Shown here: positions 1-6,823 of the stretch, in pieces
How positions within the stretch are numbered: position 1 is the first letter of the stretch
Layout: each line of letters opens with the position of its first letter
Translations under genes and position numbers: made by a program
Notes under the pieces: model-generated
Databases searched by the model: none
Seen by the model: only the letters and a program-made list of their open reading frames with translations
Told to the model about the DNA's origin: nothing
From: Lottiidibacillus patelloidae
Lineage (GTDB): Bacteria; Bacillota; Bacilli; Bacillales; SA5d-4
Assembly (NCBI RefSeq): GCF_002262935.1
Contig: NZ_NPIA01000001.1
Location: 372,001-436,000 of the forward strand
Length of the DNA: 64,000 nt
Direction of reading: 5' to 3'

Positions 1-429
1 GAATTGAATGATTTAATCATTCCCGGAGAAAGAGTTGCACATGTGCAGCTAGGAAATCCAATTGAGCACGCTTTGCTCGTATTAATAAAGTCAGGGTATT
101 CAGCGATTCCTGTCTTAGATACACAATTTAAACTACACGGATTAATCAGTAAATCGATGATACTTGACTCAATATTGGGTATTGAGCGAATTGAATTTGA
201 AAAATTAAGCGATTATAAAGTAGAAGACGTGATGAACAAAGAAATTCCAACGTTGAAAAATACCGATATGTTCGTGAAAGGTTTAAGCCTTTCTGTCGAT
301 CATCCTTTCCTTTGTGTTGAGGATGAAGATGGATTTTTTATCGGTATTCTTACGAGAAGAGCAATTCTAAAACTAGTTACCCAATATGTTAAACAGTATA
401 ACCAAAAGAAAAAGCCTGTTGATTTCTAA
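1..429 (+). CDS. cbpB: CBS-domain c-di-AMP-binding protein CbpB/DarB (YkuL), 5' end missing
   Basis: The frame is open from base 1, so the gene starts upstream of the window; the TTG at 4 is probably internal. The visible 142 residues match B. subtilis YkuL (DarB/CbpB): two CBS motifs, the first around HALLVLIKSGYSAIPVLD and the second after VEDVMNKEIP, ending in LTRRAILKLV. In relatives this stand-alone CBS protein binds cyclic di-AMP and signals to partners such as the (p)ppGpp synthetase Rel and pyruvate carboxylase; that role is known from the family, not visible here. In B. subtilis it lies next to ccpC. Here 14 kb of accessory genes separate the two. Identity is confident; the missing start is certain. 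Confidence 0.9.
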   Translation, partial: ELNDLIIPGERVAHVQLGNPIEHALLVLIKSGYSAIPVLDTQFKLHGLISKSMILDSILGIERIEFEKLSDYKVEDVMNKEIPTLKNTDMFVKGLSLSVDHPFLCVEDEDGFFIGILTRRAILKLVTQYVKQYNQKKKPVDF

Positions 430-443
430 TCGACAGGTTTTTT
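414..443 (+). terminator. Terminator of cbpB
   Basis: Stem CCTGTTGA/TCGACAGG, with one G-U pair, has the cbpB stop codon in its loop and is followed by a run of six to seven T. It separates cbpB from the MFS gene. Confidence 0.8.
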
Positions 444-472
444 AAACAATTATTATAAGGTGGAAACCAGAA

Positions 473-1981
473 GTGAATGACTCGAAAGCAATTGAAAGTA
501 AAAGAAATCTTAATCGCCCTCTTGTTTTGGGCTCATTAATATTAGCAATTTTTATGTCTGCAATTGAAGGCACAATTGTTTCAACGGCAATACCAAGTAT
601 CGTTGGAGATTTAGGAGGTTTTTCTTTATACAGTTGGGTATTTTCTGGGTATCTTGTAATGCAAGCCGCAACAGTACTTATTTACGGAAAACTTGCAGAT
701 CTCTTTGGAAGAAAACCTATTTTCATCTATGGAATTGTCGTATTTTTAATCGGATCAGTTTTGTGTGGATTTTCAACATCAATGGAAATGCTAATTGTAT
801 TCCGGTTTATTCAAGGATTAGGAGCGGGTGCAGTTTTACCTATTGCGACTACAATTGTTGGAGATATTTATACACTTGAAGAACGCGCAAAAATACAAGG
901 GTTTTTATCCAGTGTTTGGGGGATATCAGCAGTTGTAGGACCTGTTTTAGGTGGAGTTTTAGTAGAATACATACATTGGTCATATATTTTCTGGATAAAT
1001 GTTCCACTTGGTATTTTATCTATAATTGGAGTATTAAAGTACTTTAAAGAATCGATTGAAAAGAAAAAACATAAAATTGATTATTTTGGATCTGTTTTTA
1101 TGTTAATCGCAGTTCTTTCCTTAATGGTCATCCTCGTTCAAGGAGGAGTGAAATGGGCTTGGACAGATCTAAAAACGATATTCTTTTTAAGTACATTTGT
1201 AATTAGCGCAATCTTATTTTTCTTCCAAGAAAAAAGAGCAAGTAACCCAATGATGCCTTTTTCATTGTGGAAACACCGATTAATTGCGTTAGCGAACACG
1301 ACATCGTTAACAACTGGGATGCTATTGATTGGGATATCAAGTTTCTTACCAGCGTATGTGCAAGGTGTTATGGGCTACTCGCCTATGGTAGCAGGCTTTA
1401 CGCTAACGACATTATCAATAGGTTGGCCAATTGCAGCATTCTTAGCAGGACGTCTAGTTATTAAGATTGGTTTTCGGAATACAGCGATCATAGGTGGAGC
1501 ATTTCTGATCGTTGGGGGAATCTTCTTTGTTATGCTCGACCCAACAAAGGGACCTATATGGGCAGGTATTGGTTCGTTTATCATTGGACTAGGTATGGGA
1601 TTAACAAATACGACCTTTATTGTTGCTATTCAAAGTAGTGTCGATTGGAAAGACCGTGGTATAGCTACTGCAAGTAATTCTTTTATGCGAACGTTAGGTA
1701 GTACGCTCGGAGCGGCTTTGCTCGGAGGGGTATTAAATAATCGCTTACAAGAATTTATTAAGGAAAATAATATGGACGATATAATATCGATTGATGCAGC
1801 AAACTTACTTCTTGATGAAGCCCAGAGAAACGTCTTACCAGAGAGCTCTCGAATATTACTACAAGAGGGGCTGACACTATCATTGCATAGTGTGTATTGG
1901 GGAGTAGCAAGTTTAGCAGTAATTAGTTTCCTATTGACGGTTTTCCTTCCAAGAAAAAAAGAAGATGATCATAAATACTAA
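473..1981 (+). CDS. MFS multidrug exporter, DHA2 (14-TM) family
   Basis: A 502-residue integral membrane protein starting at GTG 473, nine bases after AAGGTGG. The N-terminal helix carries the MDR-type motif EGTIVSTAIPSIVGD. Motif A, GKLADLFGRKP, lies near residues 72-82, and motif C, GISAVVGPVLGGVL, near 150-163. Length and the hydrophobic pattern fit 14 transmembrane helices. Such proteins exchange protons for lipophilic drugs or other small molecules; the substrate cannot be read from sequence. It is a single-gene unit between two terminators with no adjacent regulator, so its control is unknown. Confidence 0.9.
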   Translation: MNDSKAIESKRNLNRPLVLGSLILAIFMSAIEGTIVSTAIPSIVGDLGGFSLYSWVFSGYLVMQAATVLIYGKLADLFGRKPIFIYGIVVFLIGSVLCGFSTSMEMLIVFRFIQGLGAGAVLPIATTIVGDIYTLEERAKIQGFLSSVWGISAVVGPVLGGVLVEYIHWSYIFWINVPLGILSIIGVLKYFKESIEKKKHKIDYFGSVFMLIAVLSLMVILVQGGVKWAWTDLKTIFFLSTFVISAILFFFQEKRASNPMMPFSLWKHRLIALANTTSLTTGMLLIGISSFLPAYVQGVMGYSPMVAGFTLTTLSIGWPIAAFLAGRLVIKIGFRNTAIIGGAFLIVGGIFFVMLDPTKGPIWAGIGSFIIGLGMGLTNTTFIVAIQSSVDWKDRGIATASNSFMRTLGSTLGAALLGGVLNNRLQEFIKENNMDDIISIDAANLLLDEAQRNVLPESSRILLQEGLTLSLHSVYWGVASLAVISFLLTVFLPRKKEDDHKY

Positions 1982-1992
1982 AATAAATTGAT

Positions 1993-2021
1993 AAACAGTC
2001 CAAATTGGGCTGTTTATTTTT
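1993..2021 (+). terminator. Terminator of the MFS gene
   Basis: Stem AAACAGTCC/GGGCTGTTT with a G-U pair and a T-rich tail directly after the MFS stop codon. Confidence 0.8.
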
Positions 2022-2162
2022 ATGAAATAAACATTAAACAGAATGCTTGGAAGTTTATGTTAGCATATTCGTAATAGTTAAAAGTAAATCCATCGCATTA
2101 TTACAAATTGTATCCCAATAATCGTACTAAATAGTGTAGTGATAAGGTTAAAGAATGCTCGT

Positions 2163-2191
2163 TTGTTAAACTAGATTGGTTAGTTTAACAA
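2163..2191. promoter_or_regulatory. Perfect 11-bp inverted repeat, possible operator
   Basis: TTGTTAAACTA, a 7-nt spacer, then TAGTTTAACAA. The two arms match perfectly. It lies 50 bp upstream of the membrane-protein gene at 2242 and has no T-run, so it resembles a repressor operator more than a terminator. No cognate regulator is visible nearby. The rest of the 2022-2241 gap shows nothing recognisable. Confidence 0.4.
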
Positions 2192-2241
2192 CTAAATGGT
2201 TAGAATACTTGATAATGTTACATTGTTAGGTGGGACTGTAA

Positions 2242-2808
2242 ATGAAAGATGGACAAGCAGAATATTTAAATAAAATACGATCAATTGCTGAAGAATTAAG
2301 TCACCTTAAAGTAGAGTATTGGAAATCATTCTCTAATTTCGGCACATGGCAATTTTGGGTAGTTATTGTGATGTTAATCGTACCACTTATTGTTTTATTC
2401 GTTTCAATTGATAAGAATAAAACATTACTTTTAGGTTTTTTTGGACTTAATTATCATATATGGTTCGCTTATGTTAACTCTTTTGGGATTAATTTAGGAT
2501 TATGGGAGTATCCGTATCAAATACTCTCCTTTATACCAAGCTTTTCCTTAGATGCATCCTTAGTTCCTGTTAGTTTTATGTTGCTATACCAGTGGACGTT
2601 AAACCACAAAAAAAATATCTATCTATACTCGATAATTCTATCTGCATTTTTTGCTTTTGTATTTAAACCAATTATAGTATATTTTCACTTTTTCCATATG
2701 TATAAGGGTGTAAATTTTGTTCATTTGTTCTTATTCTACGTAGCATTTTTTATTGTGTCTAAACTGATTACAAACCTATTTGTATGGCTGAAAACAAAGG
2801 GAAATTAA
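2242..2808 (+). CDS. CBO0543-type multi-pass membrane protein
   Basis: A 188-residue protein with about 45 soluble N-terminal residues and then five hydrophobic helices. Charged loops carry the pattern LGLWEYPYQI followed by IPSFSLDASLVPV, which I recognise from the Bacillales/Clostridia CBO0543 membrane family of unknown function. The ATG at 2242 follows TTAGGTGGG with suitable spacing. A second, shorter member of apparently the same family lies on the minus strand at 5927-6442, so this accessory block has two copies. An 11-bp inverted repeat lies upstream. No biochemical role can be assigned. Confidence 0.7.
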   Translation: MKDGQAEYLNKIRSIAEELSHLKVEYWKSFSNFGTWQFWVVIVMLIVPLIVLFVSIDKNKTLLLGFFGLNYHIWFAYVNSFGINLGLWEYPYQILSFIPSFSLDASLVPVSFMLLYQWTLNHKKNIYLYSIILSAFFAFVFKPIIVYFHFFHMYKGVNFVHLFLFYVAFFIVSKLITNLFVWLKTKGN

Positions 2809-2889
2809 AATGTTGTTGAGGGTGCTTATCTGTAATAAGGAAAAGTGCTCTTTTTTATTGATTTGATTAAGTAAAAATATTTTCATAGT

Positions 2890-2920
2890 GCGCTACTCCA
2901 AGAAGGAGTAGCGCTTTTTT
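2890..2920 (+). terminator. Intrinsic terminator
   Basis: Perfect 10-bp stem GCGCTACTCC/GGAGTAGCGC, loop AAGAA, followed by TTTTTT. A weaker hairpin with a T-run (about 2818-2857) precedes it, so the 2242 gene has two stacked terminators. Confidence 0.9.
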
Positions 2921-3019
2921 AATAGAAAGTATAGTGAAAGAGATCTTGATCTAGAGTAGTCGGGAGTGTTTAATATGCAGGAGACTTCACAAGATATTTT
3001 TGCAAAGGAGGAGAAAAAA

Positions 3020-3247
3020 ATGAAGAAGCTATTTGGGATTTTAATAGTATGTTTATCTTTACTGTTTGGTGCTATATTACTACAACTTTCTGAAATACCT
3101 AATAGTGGTGAATCCTATTTGTCAGTTGTTTTGTTAGTATTTGTTTTTGTAATAGGAGCAATATTAATTTATGATAAAAACGAAGAAAGTTCTTTAGTAT
3201 CTAATGAAGAAATAGAAAAAGAGTTAGAAGAGCATTTAAATAAATAA
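3020..3247 (+). CDS. Small two-helix membrane protein, function unknown
   Basis: A longer frame opens at 2966, but the ATG at 3020 follows AAGGAGGAG by six bases and begins MKKLFGIL. The likely product is therefore 75 residues. It has two hydrophobic helices (about residues 4-22 and 32-50) and then an acidic C-terminal tail rich in Glu, ending KELEEHLNK. I recognise no family. It is a single gene between terminators. Confidence 0.65.
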   Translation: MKKLFGILIVCLSLLFGAILLQLSEIPNSGESYLSVVLLVFVFVIGAILIYDKNEESSLVSNEEIEKELEEHLNK

Positions 3248-3334
3248 ACACTTTAGGGCTGAAGAGGGTTATGGTCTTCTTGCTAACTTAATAACAAATA
3301 AGATTAAAGAAATAATTTGATTTTCTCGCCAGTA

Positions 3335-3368
3335 AAGCACTCCTCTGTTAAAGGGGCGTGCTTTTTTT
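3335..3368 (+). terminator. Terminator after the small membrane gene
   Basis: Imperfect stem AGCACTCCTC/GGGGCGTGCT followed by seven T. Confidence 0.65.
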
Positions 3369-3380
3369 AGTAATAAGAAC

Positions 3381-3439
3381 ATTATTGTAACAATAATAAT
3401 ATAATAAAAAACAACAATAATTTATTGTAAAACAATAAA
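3381..3439 (+). promoter_or_regulatory. Twin palindromes, candidate operator of the DUF2975/HTH operon
   Basis: Two related palindromes lie upstream of the operon at 3486. ATTATTGT-A-ACAATAAT is at 3381-3397, and TTTATTGT-AAA-ACAATAAA is at 3421-3439. Both share the half-site TTATTGT, and their centres are 41 bp apart, close to four helical turns. A further half-site, CAATAA, lies between them. This fits binding by the HTH regulator encoded at 3973; the link is an inference from position. Confidence 0.5.
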
Positions 3440-3485
3440 TGTTAAGGTAATATAAAAATAATAATTAATAAGCGAGGTAATGTTT

Positions 3486-3962
3486 ATGAAACAAGGTACA
3501 ACACTTTTTTTAAAAATATCTTTATTTATTATCGGTGCACCAATTCTTGCAATATGTATATTTTTAGTACCTGCAATAGGAAATTATGTAGGAGAACTAA
3601 CTGTTAACTTTGTAAAATATCTTGTTTACATCGACTTGTATGGAGCAGCAATACCATTTTATTTTGCATTATATCAAGCTTTCAAACTCTTAAGTTATAT
3701 TGATAAAAATCAAGCTTTCTCACAACTCTCAGTAAATGCTCTAAAGAAGATAAAAGTTTGTGCAGTAACAATTAGTATCTTGTATGTGTTAGGGATGCCG
3801 ATCTTTTATGTTATCGGAGAAGTAGATGATGCTCCAGGTGTGATATTACTTGGTATGGTAATGATCTTTGCTTCAATGGTTATTGCAGTCTTTGCTGCGG
3901 TTCTCCAAAGACTTTTACAAGAAGCAATTGATATAAAATCTGAAAATGACTTAACGGTCTGA
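3486..3962 (+). CDS. DUF2975 membrane protein (YoaS-like)
   Basis: The frame has ATGs at 3480 and 3486; the second is seven bases after GCGAGGT and gives MKQGTTLFLK, typical of DUF2975 proteins. The 158 residues hold four hydrophobic helices. The next gene starts ten bases after its stop and encodes a YozG-type HTH protein, the usual partner of DUF2975 proteins (yoaS-yozG in B. subtilis). The pair may act as a membrane sensor with a DNA-binding partner, but no signal is known to me. Twin palindromes upstream suggest autoregulation. Confidence 0.8.
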   Translation: MKQGTTLFLKISLFIIGAPILAICIFLVPAIGNYVGELTVNFVKYLVYIDLYGAAIPFYFALYQAFKLLSYIDKNQAFSQLSVNALKKIKVCAVTISILYVLGMPIFYVIGEVDDAPGVILLGMVMIFASMVIAVFAAVLQRLLQEAIDIKSENDLTV

Positions 3963-3972
3963 GGTGATTAAC

Positions 3973-4200
3973 ATGGCAATTATTATAAACATTGATGTTA
4001 TGCTGGCGAAAAGGAAAATGAGTGTAACAGAATTATCAGAGAGAGTTGGAATTACAATGGCCAACCTTTCAATATTGAAAAATGGAAAAGCAAAAGCGAT
4101 TCGCTTAACAACGTTAGATTCGATTTGTGAAGCATTAGAATGTCAACCGGGAGATATTCTTGAATATCGAGCTGATCCAGAAGAGTTAAAGGATTTATAG
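3973..4200 (+). CDS. HTH (Cro/CI, YozG-like) transcriptional regulator
   Basis: A 75-residue protein made almost only of an XRE-type helix-turn-helix. LAKRKMSVTELSERVGIT contains helices 1-2, followed by the recognition region NLSILKNGKAKAIRL and the typical CQPGDILEY end. ATG 3973 follows the GAGGTGA ribosome site that overlaps the stop of the DUF2975 gene; the upstream GTG at 3964 lies inside that site. It is probably co-transcribed with 3486-3962 and may bind the palindromes at 3381-3439. Confidence 0.85.
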   Translation: MAIIINIDVMLAKRKMSVTELSERVGITMANLSILKNGKAKAIRLTTLDSICEALECQPGDILEYRADPEELKDL

Positions 4201-4269
4201 TATTAGACAGCTGCAGACATAATCAAACATTTATTAAAATTAAAGGAAATGTCATGGAGGTAGATAAAT

Positions 4270-4737
4270 ATGAAATATCTTACAGGTTGGATGATCATAA
4301 CAGTTTCTTATTTTCTTACATTGTATCTATCATTAATGACAGGCTTTTTTATATTCCCTTCCCAAAAAGATTTGGGAGGTGGGCACTACATAATTATTGA
4401 AAATAATATTACATATTTAAAGTTTTTTGTCACAGTAATGATGATAGTCATTCCTTTTGTAATAGTAGGAATGTATATTAAGAAAAAGAAACTTACAAAA
4501 AGAGATGCATTATGGATAAGTGTAGTTCCAGTTGCTGCTGAGAGGTTAATAATACTTATTTTGGGATTAATACTTGCTTCAGAACATTTGTATAAATGGG
4601 ATATAAGTTCAATTGTCCCTTTTATCCATATAAAAACTCCAGCAATTTACTTTTCCTACGCGTATATCTTTTCAGGTATTATTAGTATTTTAATAGCAAT
4701 TGCCTTTGTACAAAAGCATAAAGTAAAACAAACTTAA
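4270..4737 (+). CDS. Four-helix membrane protein, function unknown
   Basis: 155 residues starting at ATG 4270, after the ribosome site GGAGG at 4257. Four hydrophobic helices are visible (about residues 5-28, 50-68, 85-103, 128-147), with a GGGH-containing outer loop and a basic tail HKVKQT. No family is recognised. It follows the DUF2975/HTH pair in the same direction with a 69-bp gap and no clear terminator between, so it may share their transcript. Confidence 0.65.
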   Translation: MKYLTGWMIITVSYFLTLYLSLMTGFFIFPSQKDLGGGHYIIIENNITYLKFFVTVMMIVIPFVIVGMYIKKKKLTKRDALWISVVPVAAERLIILILGLILASEHLYKWDISSIVPFIHIKTPAIYFSYAYIFSGIISILIAIAFVQKHKVKQT

Positions 4738-4786
4738 TCTTGTTTCGCTAATCATAAAGTTTGCAAGATTAAGGAGGGAGAATGTA

Positions 4787-5239
4787 TTGGTATACTTTAA
4801 GAGAATACTTGGGATATTATTTCTTCTATTAATACTGACTGCTTGTTCAGAAAATATTGACCAAAGTATATTAAAAAGTAAATTACCAAGTTTTAATGAG
4901 CAAATATTGAATGGAGATTTAAGTAAGTTCTTTGTTGATAAAGAGTTTACACTAAGCCAAAAAGAAACATATCCTTTTGAAAAGATTGAAGGAAAAATAA
5001 TATACGCAACAGATTTTAACCTATCAATTAATGTTAATGAAGAGTTTGAACAGTTAACAAAAATTGAAAAGGAAAATATAGTAAAACGAACGTTTGAAAC
5101 ACTTGGATTGACTAATATCGGAACTAATTGTGGTATAAAAGAAGATCATGCTTGTTTTATTTCAGGGTTAGAATTTCAATATGAAAATAAGCGATATGTA
5201 ATAACTTTAAAAGATAAGAAGGTAGAAGTGTTTGAATGA
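4787..5239 (+). CDS. Small lipoprotein, function unknown
   Basis: Starts at TTG 4787, six bases after AAGGAGGGAG; a nearby ATG at 4782 is out of frame. The 150-residue product has a signal peptide ending in the lipobox LTAC (Cys at residue 20), so it should be anchored outside the membrane. The mature part is Lys/Glu-rich. Two further cysteines (NCGIKEDHACF) could form a disulfide. No domain is recognised. It lies at the end of a run of same-strand membrane genes. Confidence 0.7.
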   Translation: MVYFKRILGILFLLLILTACSENIDQSILKSKLPSFNEQILNGDLSKFFVDKEFTLSQKETYPFEKIEGKIIYATDFNLSINVNEEFEQLTKIEKENIVKRTFETLGLTNIGTNCGIKEDHACFISGLEFQYENKRYVITLKDKKVEVFE

Positions 5240-5325
5240 GATCTTCCATAAAAGTGTTACATATAAAAAGAGATAATAATAGATTGAAGCAAAAGTAAAA
5301 ACTGTATGCGAGAGTAGGGAGAGAA

Positions 5326-5847
5326 ATGGGGACTCATTTTGAAAAATTAACAAGTCCTTCTTTACAAGTTGTTGAAGCAATTGACCGCTGGGAAAACGAT
5401 TCAACCATTATTCCATTAACGCGTCCAAATCAAAATAAATCAGAATTAGAACGTCGTACGAAAGTGACCGTAGATGAATTAAAAGAACGCTTAAAAAATC
5501 ATCATATCTACCTTATTTATCATAATGACCGGTTAATAGGAGAAATGAATTTTATGGTTGATCCAGGTCACTTACTAAAAAAAGAGAAGGGTGCTGCTTG
5601 GATAGGAATTACAATAGGTGAAGCTGAAGGACGTGGCAAGGGAATTGGTTATAAAGCAATTGAATTTTTAGAGAAACAAATCCAAAAAGAGGGTCTTAAA
5701 CGTATTGAGTTAGGTGTTTTTGAGTTTAACAAACAGGCAATTAAGCTCTATCACAAAATGGGCTATAAGGAAATTGGCAGAATTGATAATTTTACATATT
5801 GGCAAGATAGAATGTGGACAGATATTAGAATGGAAAAGTACCTATAA
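5326..5847 (+). CDS. GNAT family N-acetyltransferase
   Basis: 173 residues with a complete GNAT fold pattern. The acetyl-CoA binding motif GRGKGIGYKAI lies near residues 105-115, and ELGVFEFNKQAIKLYHKMGY (motif B, containing the usual Asn/Tyr) follows. This matches RimJ/RimL-like or aminoglycoside 6'-type acetyltransferases, but the substrate cannot be inferred. ATG 5326 follows AGGGAGAG. It ends at a bidirectional terminator shared with the convergent gene at 5927. Confidence 0.85.
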   Translation: MGTHFEKLTSPSLQVVEAIDRWENDSTIIPLTRPNQNKSELERRTKVTVDELKERLKNHHIYLIYHNDRLIGEMNFMVDPGHLLKKEKGAAWIGITIGEAEGRGKGIGYKAIEFLEKQIQKEGLKRIELGVFEFNKQAIKLYHKMGYKEIGRIDNFTYWQDRMWTDIRMEKYL

Positions 5848-5879
5848 AAGTGAACGATAATACATAAATAAAGTAAAAG

Positions 5880-5929
5880 ATCCTTCCCAAGTACATAGTA
5901 ATTTGGAAGGATTTTTTTTGATGATTTTA
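5880..5929. terminator. Bidirectional terminator
   Basis: Stem ATCCTTCC/GGAAGGAT with a bulged C, followed by eight T on the plus strand and a T-rich tract on the minus strand. It serves the convergent genes 5326-5847 and 5927-6442. Confidence 0.75.
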
Positions 5930-6442
5930 TCTCAATTGGGATAGTGAAAGATCAAATACAATAATTAAACATGATATGAAAATGATGGAAAGAAGCCATG
6001 TTAATAAAGGACGTCTAAAATGTAGCCTAATCATAAAGAACGTTACTAGATTAAAGAAGATTGACCACCAAATAGTCCAATTATTTTGGTAAACAATATA
6101 ATCAAATTGAAATACAATAAGTTCTAATGCTGTAAAAATACCTGCCCATAATAATATTCGTAAGCCCTTTTTTATCCATGTTTTTGGATGGTTTGTTAAA
6201 TATAATAAAACAACTGCGGGAAACTGTGTGAAGATTATCCAAAGATCGAGCAGAGTATGGTTAGGAAAAACACCTGTGACATCGTTCCATTCCCATGTAG
6301 GATGCTCATATGTCAAAACATTAAAGAGTACTGCATTTAATACCATATATAACATGGATGGATAATACTTTTTCCAGTTTCTCCAATCCCCAAACCGCCA
6401 AGTAAATAATAGAAATACGATAGTGATAATTATTGAAATCAT
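5927..6442 (-). CDS. CBO0543-type membrane protein
   Basis: 171 residues with five hydrophobic helices. Between helices are WEWNDVTGVFPNHTLLDLWI and a conserved proline-rich stretch, characteristic of the CBO0543 family in Bacillaceae. The start at 6442 follows CAGGAGTT on the minus strand. Function unknown. It is the second member of this family in the window (see 2242-2808) and is divergent from the ABC-F leader. Confidence 0.65.
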   Translation of the reverse strand: MISIIITIVFLLFTWRFGDWRNWKKYYPSMLYMVLNAVLFNVLTYEHPTWEWNDVTGVFPNHTLLDLWIIFTQFPAVVLLYLTNHPKTWIKKGLRILLWAGIFTALELIVFQFDYIVYQNNWTIWWSIFFNLVTFFMIRLHFRRPLLTWLLSIIFISCLIIVFDLSLSQLR

Positions 6443-6534
6443 CTTTTAACTCCTGACAGATGTAATACTATATAGTTTGCAACAATAATTATAGTATATG
6501 TAATCTAGTTGTATGAGCAGATGGATAATTATGG

Positions 6535-6563
6535 TTGACAATATAAAGTATTCCTCATATGAT
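6535..6563 (+). promoter_or_regulatory. Sigma-A promoter of the ABC-F leader
   Basis: TTGACA at 6535-6540, exactly 17 bp, then TATGAT at 6558-6563: a near-consensus sigma-A promoter. It would start a leader of about 255 nt ahead of the ABC-F gene, beginning near 6570. Confidence 0.8.
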
Positions 6564-6603
6564 AAAAGTAATTCTTTGGAAGAAAGGCAAGGTACCGTAT
6601 ACG

Positions 6604-6823
6604 ATGAAGTAGAAATCCTATTTTTAGACAACATTTTAATAATTAATTGAAATAAGTTTGTCTAGATAGGATTAGTCTGTTCATTTTTAGGTACTTTAAA
6701 ATATAAAACGAATCATACCCTTTTGTATAGAGTTTCATTTATGTAGGGATGTGTCTTTTTATATGTCTTTTTGTATACTTAAAAATAAACTAATCCTCTC
6801 TAGAATTTTAGGGAGGTTTTTTT
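6604..6823 (+). promoter_or_regulatory. Ribosome-mediated transcription attenuator (uORF plus alternative hairpins)
   Basis: A two-codon uORF, ATGAAGTAG (Met-Lys-stop), lies at 6604-6612. Segment 1 (6614-6631) pairs with segment 2 (6658-6673): 8 bp plus 7 bp around a small internal loop. Segment 2 (6661-6676) can instead pair with segment 3 (6789-6804), 15 of 16 positions. Segment 3 (6795-6802) pairs with segment 4 (6809-6816), followed by TTTTTTT ending at the ABC-F start codon. The 3:4 hairpin is thus a terminator that also buries the GGGAGG ribosome site. A ribosome stalled on the uORF would cover segment 1, free segment 2 and prevent termination. Attenuation of this kind is known for ABC-F genes in other Firmicutes; here it is inferred from pairing alone. 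Confidence 0.75.

Noticed and set aside
634-879. Plus-strand frame inside the MFS gene
   Set aside because: Overlaps a well-supported exporter in another frame and lacks a ribosome site or recognisable protein pattern.
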